Below, in pieces: positions 18,347 through 27,831 of a DNA stretch of 64,000 bases (positions are counted from its first letter, which is position 1; the number at the start of each line of letters is the position of its first letter). This DNA is from Endozoicomonas sp. SCSIO W0465 (lineage in GTDB: Bacteria; Pseudomonadota; Gammaproteobacteria; Pseudomonadales; Endozoicomonadaceae). The stretch spans positions 2,768,001 to 2,832,000 of the forward strand of contig NZ_CP092417.1 in assembly GCF_023716865.1 (NCBI RefSeq), in the 5' to 3' direction. The notes beneath the pieces are model-generated. The model was not told the DNA's origin. It did no database searches and was given only the letters and a program-made list of their open reading frames with translations. The translations under genes were made by a program, and so were the position numbers.

Positions 18347-18919
18347 TCAGGCTTTTTTCAGGTATTTGGTCAACAGAACAATTCGGACGCCATTGACACG
18401 GCCCTCGATCTGTTCAGGGTTGCCGGTCAGCGCGATGTTTCGCACAGCGGTGCCGCGCTTGGCAGTAAAGCCGGCACCTTTGACCGGAAGATCCTTGATC
18501 AGCGTCACCGTATCGCCAGCATTCAATACGCTGCCGTTGCTATCCAGAGTCGGTGTTTCGGATTCTTCGCTGCTCAATCCGGACTCTGCCCACTCACGAG
18601 TCTCCTCATCCAGGTACATCATATCCAGCAGGTCCTGTGCCCAGCCTTGTGATGACAGGCGATTCAGAAGGCGAAATGCCATGACCTGAACGGCAGGAAC
18701 CTGGCTCCATACACTGTCATTCAGGCAGCGCCAGTGATTGCTATCCATTGTGCTTGGTTGGTTAATCTGATCAAGGCAGTTGTCACAAACAAGAATGCTG
18801 TGATCCGGGTTGGCAGCATCACTCTTTGGCGGAACAGGATAAACACGCAGGTCATTTTTTGAATTACAAAGTTCACATTGAGCGCCGCTGCGCTCCATCA
18901 ATGTCTGTTCAGTAGTCAT
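18347..18919 (-). CDS. PhnA/YjdM-like zinc-ribbon protein
   Basis: About 190 residues from ATG 18919; an in-frame extension to 18982 looks non-coding. The N-terminal zinc ribbon is CELCNSKNDLRVYPVPP ... CDNCLDQI. The C-terminal PhnA domain is LNAGDTVTLIKDLPVKGAGF ... EGRVNGVRIVLLTKYLKK. It is longer than the roughly 110-residue E. coli YjdM because a helical insert lies between the two domains. Despite the historic phosphonate name, the role is not established. It is convergent with the aceK fragment. Confidence 0.83.
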   Translation of the reverse strand: MTTEQTLMERSGAQCELCNSKNDLRVYPVPPKSDAANPDHSILVCDNCLDQINQPSTMDSNHWRCLNDSVWSQVPAVQVMAFRLLNRLSSQGWAQDLLDMMYLDEETREWAESGLSSEESETPTLDSNGSVLNAGDTVTLIKDLPVKGAGFTAKRGTAVRNIALTGNPEQIEGRVNGVRIVLLTKYLKKA

Positions 18920-19064
18920 AGGAGGGAGTATTTGACCAATTAGAGGGGGGCATAGTATGCCTGTGTTTTCTGAAATCGCCAATCAACGTACTTTATTCCA
19001 CCAAGACACGGTCATTTCCATGTGGAGCAGCCACGGTTCCTCTCCTTGCTGAAATCCACAAAAT

Positions 19065-21410
19065 TCATTGTGAATGTGAAGTGTTTGGCATCACGGCTTT
19101 TTTCGGGTCAGCTGGCAACCCGGAACTGATGTGGCCTGTATTCAGGCTATCAGAGCCCTGAATCAGGGCATCACCTGCTGTGAAAGTCACACCGGTGGCT
19201 TTGATTTTTTCAATGAGTTGCCTGGATTTCCAGGAACTCTGACCCCATATTGCTGTTTTCTGACAGTCTTTTTCTGCAAACAGCTCCAGTGTACCCGGAA
19301 TGACTTTGTTCATCTCAAACGCTACGTTGGAAGCTTCTTCATAGTGCCCGTAGTGAACCAGTATATCCAACTGGTGTAGCCAGCAGTTGAAAATAACATT
19401 TCTTCCAATGTAGAAAAGATTAAACGAATCCCCCTCACCATAGTGATCCAGGGCAATCCTCGTGACACCTTCCAAAACCACCAGCGCGGATGTCAGGTAT
19501 TCTTTATTGCGTAACCCAATGGTTGCTGCTGTCTTACATATTGTTGGCAAATGGGCTTGCTTGTTATGGATATCATCCTGATTGTTGACCAGTTGCAAAA
19601 GCATGTTCATGGCATCCCGGTCTTCATGGTGTTTAGCCAGGGTTTTTGCCATCCATGTCAGGATTCTGATGTTTTTTGTGGCTGTGCTTTTTATGTCTTC
19701 CAGTACTGAACGCCAGTCGAAAGCCGGGCCTGCTTTACGCAGGGCGATAATGGCTGCGTTAAAGAGCAAATTGTGATTAGCGCTATTATCCCCGGGGTTG
19801 TCTGTGACTCTCCAACCCTTCTGAAAGCAGGCAACCGCTTTCTCTGCCAATTGTGCTTTTCCTTTCTGGTTATCTTCATCCAGCTTGTCGGCGCTCTCCA
19901 GGTATGATTCCCCAAGCAGCCAGAAATCATCGATCTCCATGCGCTGTCTGTGTATGAGCTCCTCATAGACTGCTTCAGCTTCTTCCCGGCGTCCGCTGGC
20001 CAACAACATTCTGGCCCGTGCCCTGATGATCTGCGCAGCCTGATCGTCATTTGTTCTTTTGCTGTATTCAGCCAGGGCCCCGGAAAGCAAGTCTATTGTT
20101 TTAGATGACCGATCATTATCGAAAGAGAGGTATTCAATGTCGCCAAAGTCCGCATAGGTCAATGTGGTTTTATTAAGGTCACAGTAGGTAATGCTGCATT
20201 TGCCGAGGCAGGCTGCTGTGAGGTCGGCTCCGGAGAAGTCACAACTCAAGAATCTTGACCCGGTAAAGTCGGCGTTGGACAGGTCGCAGTTTCTAAAGCT
20301 TGCATCCTGAATGTATATTTCCGGAAAAGATGCCCCTCTGAAGGACATGCCAGAATAATCACATGGGCTTTTGGAAAGGTTTAACTCTTCTCTGAGTCTT
20401 TTGTTGTCAGCTATATCTGAGGAGGGTAATTCAGCCCCCTTTTTGAATACCACATCATCCATATTGTATAGGTTGCCACTGGCAAGATATGGGTTGTTTT
20501 GAATGACTTTTCTCAGCTCTTCGGGGCTGCTGAGTTGTTTGATTAACTCCTGCCGTGATGGCTCAAGAATCGAACAGGGTGAGCCAAGCCAACTTGCCAG
20601 CAAATTTAGCATGTCATCAGGAATGAGCCGGGCCAACTCCGGTTTGCAGCAACCCTTGAGAATGCTCTGGAGATGCTGATCCTTGAGGTTCGGCTTGCCG
20701 CTGCGATTGCAGACATTCAGCTTTTGTAACATCTTGGCCTGATGAATCGAACAGGGTGAGCCAAGCCAACTTGCCAGCAAATTTAGCATGCCGTCAGGAT
20801 TGAGCCGGGCCAACCCCGGTTTGCAGCGACCCTTGAGAACGCTCTGGAGATGCTGATCCTTAAGGTTCGGCTTGTCCTTGTGATTGCGCTTTTGTAACAA
20901 CCTGGCTTGGTGGGTCTGCTTTTTTAATGTCAATCGAGAGCCGGTCTCATATTGCTTTAAAGCTTTTTTCAGCTGTATTTTATCAACACGGTTTGCTGAC
21001 GGTGACGATGGGCGATTTGATGACGTCATACATAGATAATCCAGGTATTGATACTGCAGTTCAGCCATCTGTTGTTGAGCTTCAATTTCCTGCTCTGCCG
21101 TTTCCAGGCCCTCTAAAAGATCCTGACAAAAAGAATTCATAGTCATAGTGGTAACTTTTCGTCGATCTATGTTTCTTGGTTCTGGCATATGGCCAGTTTT
21201 CGCGACGGAAAGTAGGTGGGGTGCTATTACAACCTGACTTGCCACTGATGATTGAGCTGATGATTGAGCTGATGATTGAGCTGATGATTGAGCTGATGAT
21301 TGAGCTGATGATTGAGCTGATGATTGAGCTGATGATTGAGCTGATAGTTGAGCTGCAGAAGTGCCTGTTGTTGCAAAGGTTTGCGTCATCCTATGGGGTG
21401 CGATTTCCAT
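19065..21410 (-). CDS. Large repeat protein: SAQS tandem repeats, duplicated module, pentapeptide repeats, TPR-like tail
   Basis: This 781-residue protein is of unknown function. In order it has a tetrapeptide SAQS repeated eight times (about residues 23-54), a charged helical region, two near-identical 59-residue modules (KPNLKDQHLQS ... LLASWLGSPCSI, about 175-290), a pentapeptide-repeat block (SFRGASFPEIY ... NADFTGSRFLSCDFSGADLT, about 355-410), and a helical TPR-like tail (AQIIRARARMLLASGRREEAEAVYEELI and on). There is no signal peptide or transmembrane helix. GGAG about 8 bp upstream supports ATG 21410. Such mosaic proteins are often host-interaction effectors; that is inference. Confidence 0.72.
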   Translation of the reverse strand: MEIAPHRMTQTFATTGTSAAQLSAQSSAQSSAQSSAQSSAQSSAQSSAQSSAQSSVASQVVIAPHLLSVAKTGHMPEPRNIDRRKVTTMTMNSFCQDLLEGLETAEQEIEAQQQMAELQYQYLDYLCMTSSNRPSSPSANRVDKIQLKKALKQYETGSRLTLKKQTHQARLLQKRNHKDKPNLKDQHLQSVLKGRCKPGLARLNPDGMLNLLASWLGSPCSIHQAKMLQKLNVCNRSGKPNLKDQHLQSILKGCCKPELARLIPDDMLNLLASWLGSPCSILEPSRQELIKQLSSPEELRKVIQNNPYLASGNLYNMDDVVFKKGAELPSSDIADNKRLREELNLSKSPCDYSGMSFRGASFPEIYIQDASFRNCDLSNADFTGSRFLSCDFSGADLTAACLGKCSITYCDLNKTTLTYADFGDIEYLSFDNDRSSKTIDLLSGALAEYSKRTNDDQAAQIIRARARMLLASGRREEAEAVYEELIHRQRMEIDDFWLLGESYLESADKLDEDNQKGKAQLAEKAVACFQKGWRVTDNPGDNSANHNLLFNAAIIALRKAGPAFDWRSVLEDIKSTATKNIRILTWMAKTLAKHHEDRDAMNMLLQLVNNQDDIHNKQAHLPTICKTAATIGLRNKEYLTSALVVLEGVTRIALDHYGEGDSFNLFYIGRNVIFNCWLHQLDILVHYGHYEEASNVAFEMNKVIPGTLELFAEKDCQKTAIWGQSSWKSRQLIEKIKATGVTFTAGDALIQGSDSLNTGHISSGLPADPKKAVMPNTSHSQ
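20568..20921 (-). repeat. Tandem 177-bp duplication inside the pentapeptide-repeat gene
   Basis: The segment starting at 20568 is repeated at 20745, a period of 177 bp (59 codons), with few base changes over the first 120 bp. The second copy has lost a few codons near its end. Both encode the LLASWLGSPCSI module, so the duplication is in frame and recent. Confidence 0.8.
21247..21354 (-). repeat. 12-bp tandem repeat, nine units, coding for SAQS
   Basis: GATGATTGAGCT repeats eight times without a mismatch, then once with one change (GATAGTTGAGCT). Copy-number change would keep the frame and only vary the repeat length in the protein. Confidence 0.95.
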
Positions 21411-21520
21411 ATCGTTATATCTCCAATGTAAATATACGATTTTTCTTATGCTTATCTGATAGACAACTTTAAATCCGAAAGTGCAAAAAATGAGCTGACT
21501 GATCGGTAAGAATACCTAAC

Positions 21521-21557
21521 AATTTCTCATGACCGACATAGTCGGCCATGAGAATTG
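21521..21557 (-). terminator. Stem-loop downstream of the LysR gene
   Basis: TTCTCATGACCGAC pairs with GTCGGCCATGAGAA (one G-T wobble) around ATA. It lies 41 bp past the LysR stop on the minus strand. The following T-run is weak. Confidence 0.55.
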
Positions 21558-21597
21558 GTAATCTGAATTTTCGGTCACCCTGAGAATGATCTGGCAA

Positions 21598-22491
21598 TCA
21601 AAACTTGAACTGAGCGTTAAGCAGTTTTAAAAACTGCCGGACTCCCGGCATTTGCGCAGCAAATTCGGAGTAATATACGCCGCTTTGAAAACTGTGAATC
21701 GGCTTATCCATAGGAATAACTTTCAGACCCTTGTCTGACATGGGCTTAAGTAATTGATGGGGAATATACATCAGGAAATCATCTTTCTGCATCTGAGATA
21801 AGGCATTTTCCAGAAAGGCTGTATGAAGGCTGACTTTAGCTGGCCCCAGCCCATGCTTATAAAATGTTTCATTAATATGCCAGACGTAATTATCGGAGTG
21901 TTGATAAATAATCCACCGATACCCCTGAAGCATGGAAAGAGTGACTGAATCCTGCTGGTGCAGTTTATGTTCAGGTCTGGCAACCACAACAAACTCTACC
22001 GGAATAAGCGGTTTACAGGTTAATGCCTGAAATATTTCACCTTCATAACCAACTTTACCCAGTACCAGATCCAGTCCCCCTTTTAATAGTTCCGGTACGT
22101 TGCTGGCAACTGTACCTGCTTTTACCCGGACTTCCGCTTCAGGATTCAGGTCATAAAACTGGTCAAGCAGTGAAGAAATATAGAGTTCTGCCCACAGATT
22201 ATCCGAGCCAATTCTTAAACGGATATTCTGCCCGGATTTCATGGCATTTATTTCTTTCAGGGCAAACTGATACTCCATATCCATTCGATTAACCCTGCTA
22301 AGAAAAACGCTACCTGATTTTGTCAGTTCCACTCCCCGGGGCAGGCGTTTGAACAGTTCAACGCCCAGTTGTTCTTCAATTTTTTTGATACTCCGGGTCA
22401 GGGCTGGTTGAGAAATATGCAACTCATCACAGGCCAGAGTAATATTTTGACACTTTGCAACGACTTGAAAATAATAAAGATTTTTATCCAT
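21598..22491 (-). CDS. LysR-family transcriptional regulator
   Basis: This 297-residue protein has an N-terminal winged helix-turn-helix (NITLACDELHISQPALTRSIKKIEEQLGVELFKR, residues 16-49) and a periplasmic-binding-protein-like effector domain (about 90-295). It is divergent from the symporter gene across a 453-bp gap, the usual layout for a LysR protein controlling the neighbouring catabolic genes. The inducer is unknown; a sulfated sugar is an inference from context. Confidence 0.9.
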   Translation of the reverse strand: MDKNLYYFQVVAKCQNITLACDELHISQPALTRSIKKIEEQLGVELFKRLPRGVELTKSGSVFLSRVNRMDMEYQFALKEINAMKSGQNIRLRIGSDNLWAELYISSLLDQFYDLNPEAEVRVKAGTVASNVPELLKGGLDLVLGKVGYEGEIFQALTCKPLIPVEFVVVARPEHKLHQQDSVTLSMLQGYRWIIYQHSDNYVWHINETFYKHGLGPAKVSLHTAFLENALSQMQKDDFLMYIPHQLLKPMSDKGLKVIPMDKPIHSFQSGVYYSEFAAQMPGVRQFLKLLNAQFKF

Positions 22492-22944
22492 CCCTGTTTT
22501 TCAGCTCCCGAACTGAATAATAAACGTCAATTTCATACAGATTATCATATTGATTGAAACAGTCCGTTAGCCCAGATCAATTCCTAACGATATTTTCAGG
22601 GAGTACTTGCAATCAGATGTGACAGATCATTATAAGAAGTTGGATTTATTGATTAACGTCAAGAGTTTAAATGATAACTTCTGTACAGATTGTGATTGCT
22701 TTATCAAGCACCTGTCTATGCTGCAATAACATCGATTCCAGAGATCATCGGGCTTCACGGGGCACTTGGCCAACCCATTACGAATGATTTATATCGAACC
22801 ATAAGAAAAAGGTATCGTATCCTGCTATTTCCGCATTTTTCATCCTCCCGTCTCTTCGGCTAAGTTTCTCCCAGTTCATGACACAAACGTACAGCAAGCT
22901 AACCGATTTACTCTTTTTCCAACAGAACAAAGGCATTCAGATTT
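22492..22944. promoter_or_regulatory. Divergent control region between lysR and the symporter operon
   Basis: This 453-bp gene-free region is AT-rich in part and should hold both promoters and LysR sites. Candidate partly symmetrical stretches lie around 22567-22590 and 22730-22750, but I cannot assign a definite operator. No RNA gene or riboswitch fold was recognised. Confidence 0.4.
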
Positions 22945-24771
22945 ATGTTTGCAGTAATTACATGTGTGGGGTTCATGGCCTTTGTGGCCTGGTACTCCTG
23001 GTATAAAACCAAAGGTACTGTCGACTCAGCCGATGGTTATTTTCTCGCTGGCAATGGCCTTGGCAGTGTCTTTATTGCCGGGTCGCTGCTGCTGACCAAT
23101 ATCTCTACTGAACAGCTTATTGGCCAGAATGGCACCGTCTATTTTGGTAACCTGACCGCTCTGGCCTGGGAAGTGTGGGCTGTTCGAGGCATTATTCTGC
23201 TGGCCTGTCTGTTCCTCCCTATGTACCTTGGTGGTGCGTTTGCCACTATGCCGGCATTTCTCAAATCCCGCTACGGAGAAGGCACCCGCCGTCTGGTCGT
23301 GGGATTGTTAATGTTTGGTTATATCTTTGTGTGGTCCCCTACTGTCCTTTATGGGGGGTCTTTGGCGTTGATGAAACTCCTGGATGTCCCTGCCATGACA
23401 GGGTTGAGTCAAGTCGGGGCGTTATGGCTGGTTACCTGGGTAGTGGGTATCATCGGTGCCATTTATGCCATCGCCGGAGGTCTGCGGGCTGTTGCGATTT
23501 CCGATACCCTCAACGGTATTGGGTTACTGGTCGTTGGCAGTCTGATTCCGGTTTTCGGTCTAATGGCTCTTGGCGATAAACTCGATGGTGGTATCAGTGA
23601 TGCGCTTTATCATATGGCCACCACTCATACAGAAAAACTCAATGCTATTGGCGGCAGCAGCAGCGTTGATGTTATTCCCTTCTCTGCCATCTTCACTGGG
23701 TTGCTAGTGACGGCAACATTCTATTGGGGAACCAACCAGTTCGTTATACAACGTGCACTGGGGGCTGCCAGCCTTAAGGAAGGGCAGCGCGGACTGTTGC
23801 TGGCCGGTTTCTTTAAAATGCTGGTACCATTTATGGCCATGCTGCCAGGTCTCATTGCCTTCCACTTGTTTGGTCCGGGTCTGGAACCAAGAGATATGGC
23901 GTATCCGGAATTGGTAGCAAAAACATTACCGACACCCCTGGTAGGTCTATTTGTTGCAGTGTTGCTGGGTGCGGTATTCTCCACTTACAACTCACTGCTG
24001 AACTCAGCGGCTACCATGTTTGCCCTGGATATCTACAAGCCTTTTGTCAATCCTGAGGCCAACGACAACCGACTGATTTATGTATCAAAAGTCTTTGCGA
24101 TTATCTGTGCGATTGCCACGCTCTTTGCTGCACCTGGTCTGTTGTACGTTCCAGATGGTTTGTTTGTCTTCCTGCACAAGTTCTCTGGCTTCATTGCGGT
24201 GCCAATTGTTAGCCTGGTACTTCTGGGATTGTTTGCCAAACGACTGGGAATTTCCCCAAAAGCAGCGCAGTTCGTTATTGTTTTCCACGTCATTACCTAC
24301 TATCTGCTGGTATGGGGTATTGAGCGGGCGCTAGGCATTAAAATACCAATCCACTGGATGCATATTTTTGCCCTGCTGTTTGTCATAGAGTGCGCCATTC
24401 TGGTGATCTGGGCTTTGGTTAAACCCTACAAAAATGATTTCGCCCATGTTCATGCACCAAGGGTTCCTATGATTCCCTGGCGGTACGTCATGCTCACCAG
24501 TAGTGTTCTGCTCAGTATTGCGGTCATGATGTATGTCGTGTTCTCCAATGTAGGGCTAGCCTATGTCGGTGGAGTCGTCTCCCCATCATTCTGGAATTAT
24601 TTCCTGGGTATTGGTGGTATTTGCACCGCTGTTTGCATCTGGTCACATGTTAAACTTCAACCTGTTTACGAGCGTTATGCCATCAAACACTTCGGTACTG
24701 AAGCAGATAAGCAGGCCTATGAACTGCAACAAACAACACAAGTAACTTATCGGACAGTTGAAGTAGAATAA
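22945..24771 (+). CDS. Sodium:solute symporter (SSS family, sugar-transporter type)
   Basis: This 608-residue inner-membrane protein has about 14 hydrophobic segments. SSS hallmarks are GYFLAGNGLGSVFIAGSLLLTNISTEQLIGQNG near the N-terminus and, around residue 185, GGLRAVAISDTLNGIGLL. NQFVIQRALGAASLKEGQRGLL (about 270-290) is also typical of the sugar/SGLT-like branch. It sits 10 bp before the sulfatase, so they share a transcript. Uptake of the sulfated sugar cleaved by that sulfatase is the likely role (inference). Confidence 0.9.
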   Translation: MFAVITCVGFMAFVAWYSWYKTKGTVDSADGYFLAGNGLGSVFIAGSLLLTNISTEQLIGQNGTVYFGNLTALAWEVWAVRGIILLACLFLPMYLGGAFATMPAFLKSRYGEGTRRLVVGLLMFGYIFVWSPTVLYGGSLALMKLLDVPAMTGLSQVGALWLVTWVVGIIGAIYAIAGGLRAVAISDTLNGIGLLVVGSLIPVFGLMALGDKLDGGISDALYHMATTHTEKLNAIGGSSSVDVIPFSAIFTGLLVTATFYWGTNQFVIQRALGAASLKEGQRGLLLAGFFKMLVPFMAMLPGLIAFHLFGPGLEPRDMAYPELVAKTLPTPLVGLFVAVLLGAVFSTYNSLLNSAATMFALDIYKPFVNPEANDNRLIYVSKVFAIICAIATLFAAPGLLYVPDGLFVFLHKFSGFIAVPIVSLVLLGLFAKRLGISPKAAQFVIVFHVITYYLLVWGIERALGIKIPIHWMHIFALLFVIECAILVIWALVKPYKNDFAHVHAPRVPMIPWRYVMLTSSVLLSIAVMMYVVFSNVGLAYVGGVVSPSFWNYFLGIGGICTAVCIWSHVKLQPVYERYAIKHFGTEADKQAYELQQTTQVTYRTVEVE

Positions 24772-24781
24772 GGACTGAATA

Positions 24782-26188
24782 ATGGATCAAATATCAGTAA
24801 CCAGACCCAATATCCTGTTTATTTTACTGGATGATTTTGGCTGGCGAGACCTTGGCTGTTACGGTAGTGACTTTTATGAAACACCTCGATTGGATCAGCT
24901 GGCACAAGAGGGTATGCGCTTCAGTAACGCTTATGCCGCATGCCCGGTTTGTTCACCAACACGGGCCAGTATCCTGACAGGACAATACCCTGCAAGAATT
25001 GGGATGACCCAGTGGCTTGGCGGATACTCTGAAGGAAAACTGGCTCACGTTCCTTATATTGACCACCTGTCGCCAGACTACACAACCATTGCCGGTGCGT
25101 TGCACAACCATGGTTATGAAACCTGGCATGTGGGTAAATGGCATCTGAGTAAGCATGGCGAGGAGCGATTTGACAGCTATCCGGAAAAACTTGGTTTCGA
25201 TATCAATATCGGTGGCTGTGATTGGGGGCAGCCTAAAAATGGCTATTTCGCCCCGTACGGTCTGGAGACGTTGGAGGATGGCCCTGATGGAGAATACCTG
25301 ACCGACCGGATCACCGATGAAGCCATTGCATTGATTGAGCAATCCGGAGACAAGCCCTGGTTTATGCATCTTTCCCACTATGCCGTGCATACACCAATCC
25401 AGTGCCATGAAGAATTGGTGCAAAAATACCGGGAAAAGGCCAGGATGCTCGGCCGTGACCAGACATCACCTTTTATTGAAGGTGACCACTTCTCCTGTTA
25501 TCACAAAAAGGATGAAAAAATCCTGAGGCGTATTGTTCAGAGTGATCCGGGCTACGCGGCAATGGTTGAAAACATTGACTGGAATATTGGCAGGGTTCTG
25601 GACACGCTTGAGTCTACCGGACAGAAAGATAATACCATTGTCGTTTTCTTCAGTGACAATGGTGGTTTGGCAACCTCTGAAGGCTCACCAACCTGCAACA
25701 GCCCTCTGTCAGAAGGCAAAGGCTGGATGTATGAAGCCGGCACCCGGGAGCCACTGATCGTCCGCTGGCCGGGCAACGTCAAGCCCAACACGATCAGTCA
25801 TGAGATCATGACCAGTACGGATTTCTTCCCGACCTTCCTGGAGGCCGCTGGTATCGACTTAATGCCGGAACACCATCAGGACGGTAAAAGCATTCTACCG
25901 GTTTTAACCGGCGAGCAGTCCTTTGAACGGGGCGCTATTTTCTGGCATTACCCTCATTACAGCAATCAGGGTGGGTTACCCGGTTGTTCCGTTCGGGAAG
26001 GTGACTGGAAACTCATTGAGTTTTTCGAAGATGAACATCTGGAGCTATACAATCTGAGAGAGGATATATCAGAGGAGCATAATCTCTCGGAACAGTATCC
26101 GGAAAAAACCAAAGCACTTTATCAACAGTTACAGGAATGGAAGGCGAGTGTTAAAGCACGCGTACCTGAACCTAACTTGAATTCTTAA
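24782..26188 (+). CDS. Sulfatase (S1 family, Cys-type), cytoplasmic; C-terminus rewritten by IS4
   Basis: The active-site motif C-x-P-x-R is present as C57-S-P-T-R61; the Cys would become formylglycine. Metal ligands are visible in LLDDFGW (Asp17/18) and FFSDNGG (about residue 287), with GKWHLSKHG the next conserved block. There is no signal peptide, so it should act in the cytoplasm on an imported sulfate ester. The IS4 at 26184 brings the stop codon. Reading across the empty site would give ...NLNYKEQFGVQ, so eight residues were replaced by one Ser; activity is probably kept. An anaerobic- or FGE-type maturase is not in the window. Confidence 0.9.
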   Translation: MDQISVTRPNILFILLDDFGWRDLGCYGSDFYETPRLDQLAQEGMRFSNAYAACPVCSPTRASILTGQYPARIGMTQWLGGYSEGKLAHVPYIDHLSPDYTTIAGALHNHGYETWHVGKWHLSKHGEERFDSYPEKLGFDINIGGCDWGQPKNGYFAPYGLETLEDGPDGEYLTDRITDEAIALIEQSGDKPWFMHLSHYAVHTPIQCHEELVQKYREKARMLGRDQTSPFIEGDHFSCYHKKDEKILRRIVQSDPGYAAMVENIDWNIGRVLDTLESTGQKDNTIVVFFSDNGGLATSEGSPTCNSPLSEGKGWMYEAGTREPLIVRWPGNVKPNTISHEIMTSTDFFPTFLEAAGIDLMPEHHQDGKSILPVLTGEQSFERGAIFWHYPHYSNQGGLPGCSVREGDWKLIEFFEDEHLELYNLREDISEEHNLSEQYPEKTKALYQQLQEWKASVKARVPEPNLNS

Positions 26189-27615
26189 GGTAGACATTAA
26201 GCTCCACCCACTGCACAGAAGCCTAATCTTGTACGCCCTGAACAACCATCCCGTGCAGGGTGTTCTCGTTTCGCATTATTTCCCCAGAAGTCCAGTAGCT
26301 TTTTAATGCATGAGACCAATGACTTTCCTGCATTCATCAACGATGAAATCACATTACCAAACAGGTGAGTCCCACTTTTCATCACCTTGTGCGTCGAGAT
26401 TTCCTCAATGCTCCCACTTTCACAGAGGTTCGCCTGTGCAGCATGGGCAAGGTACCTTTTCAACGTCACAACCACAAAGGACATCAGAATCAGGCTAAAC
26501 ACCAGTGTCGCTGATTTGGTGTTAAAACGATGCCACCCTGAATAGGATTTGATCTCTTTGAAAATCAGCTCTATCTGCCACCGTAGACGATAGGCCTGGA
26601 GCACATCACTCAAGGTGAACTCCACCCGGTTCAGGTTGGTCACAACGAAAACCCACTTCTGTTTTTTGTCATTCCAGCGGACAACCAAGCGGAATGGCCA
26701 GGCTTTGAATCCCGGCCATTCTACATCCAGGTCGAGGCACTGGTCTTTGGGGAAGCCAGACAGTACATCCTTCAGTTTTTGTCCTTTGTAGCGATTGAGA
26801 TTCTTGCCATCCTCCCGTACCGCGCTGAGTATCGTCGGGTTGATACTCTGAGGTGCCTTGCAGATAAAAGAACCCTCCCTGTCATCAATAGCGGCAAAGA
26901 GTTCCAGCTCAAAATAACCGGCATCCATTAGCATCAGGATATAGGCCATGGATGTTGGCAGTGGTGGCAGACAGTCTCTTTCTGAACGGGTATCTTCAGT
27001 CAGCTGCACCCGCACCAGGTTGTTGGTGAGAAGATCCATTGTCGTATGAAGCTCGACGGCAGCAGGACTGACCGTTGAGAACCTGCCGGGAAATGCTTCT
27101 TTCAGGGCATCATAGACAGCTTGTGACGAACCGTCCTGAATCAGAATGTGCTCAAACTCTGAAAATGGACTGTCTTCATCAAACGCCATGACTTTGCGGG
27201 AAAATATTTCCAGACACTGCACCCATAGCCACAGGATAAGAGTAGGCAGCGCGTCCTTTTTAGCCTGATTTGCCCAAGAACGATAAGAGACATTCAGCCC
27301 CGTCAACTCGTTAAATTTACGGTGTAGATCCGCCTGGGTATCGCAGTTTCCATCACCAGCGAGGGCATCGATCAGTGAGAGGATAAAATCCAAAGGACGG
27401 ATATCTCGCTGTCGTATAGTAAAACCAAGCTGTTCCGCCATACTTAGGAGTTCTGACCGGTCGAAACAGGTCAACAGTTTTTTTCAACTAATCTACTATT
27501 TGCAGTACTCATCTTGTTCAGCCATTGATAATGGTTTCGAAGCTTTATTGTGGCTGTTCAAGGTGGGTTCTGCCGCCGGAAACGAACCTTTTTTGAGCTT
27601 AATGTCTACCCTAAG
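26184..27615 (-). mobile_element. IS4-family insertion sequence, copy 2 (1432 bp)
   Basis: Same ends and length as copy 1. Flanked by the 10-bp direct repeat AACTTGAATT at 26174-26183 and 27616-27625, giving a clean insertion in the last codons of the sulfatase gene. Confidence 0.95.
26197..27474 (-). CDS. IS4-family transposase (copy 2)
   Basis: This 425-residue intact frame is nearly identical to the product of 11811-13088, with the same DDE and YREK positions. Its end faces the sulfatase, so the two are convergent. Confidence 0.92.
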   Translation of the reverse strand: MTCFDRSELLSMAEQLGFTIRQRDIRPLDFILSLIDALAGDGNCDTQADLHRKFNELTGLNVSYRSWANQAKKDALPTLILWLWVQCLEIFSRKVMAFDEDSPFSEFEHILIQDGSSQAVYDALKEAFPGRFSTVSPAAVELHTTMDLLTNNLVRVQLTEDTRSERDCLPPLPTSMAYILMLMDAGYFELELFAAIDDREGSFICKAPQSINPTILSAVREDGKNLNRYKGQKLKDVLSGFPKDQCLDLDVEWPGFKAWPFRLVVRWNDKKQKWVFVVTNLNRVEFTLSDVLQAYRLRWQIELIFKEIKSYSGWHRFNTKSATLVFSLILMSFVVVTLKRYLAHAAQANLCESGSIEEISTHKVMKSGTHLFGNVISSLMNAGKSLVSCIKKLLDFWGNNAKREHPARDGCSGRTRLGFCAVGGA

Positions 27616-27625
27616 AACTTGAATT

Positions 27626-27831
27626 ATAAAGAACAATTTGGTGTTCAATAAAACTTGAATTTGATTCTTTAAACTTTTAATCAAACATTTAATTAAGCTT
27701 TTAATTAAATATTGTCAGCCAATTAACTAATTCCCGCCCAATGCTTTTCAGAAAGTTGAGGGGAAGTGTGTGCCTTGAAAAAGGTGGAAACCGATAGTTA
27801 TTAGCTGATTATCAGATACTGAGTGATAATG
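27626..27831 (+). promoter_or_regulatory. AT-rich region upstream of the first GH43 gene
   Basis: Very A/T-rich with related pieces TTTTAATCAAACATTTAAT and CTTTTAATTAAAT around 27670-27705. It is likely the original sulfatase-GH43 intergenic promoter. No definite -35/-10 pair is claimed. Confidence 0.35.

Noticed and set aside
21247..21354. CRISPR-like short regular repeats
   Set aside because: The units are directly adjacent with no spacers and are an in-frame coding repeat.
11798..27615. Composite transposon between the two IS4 copies
   Set aside because: Copy 2 has its own 10-bp target duplication, so it inserted alone; copy 1 is a rearranged site.
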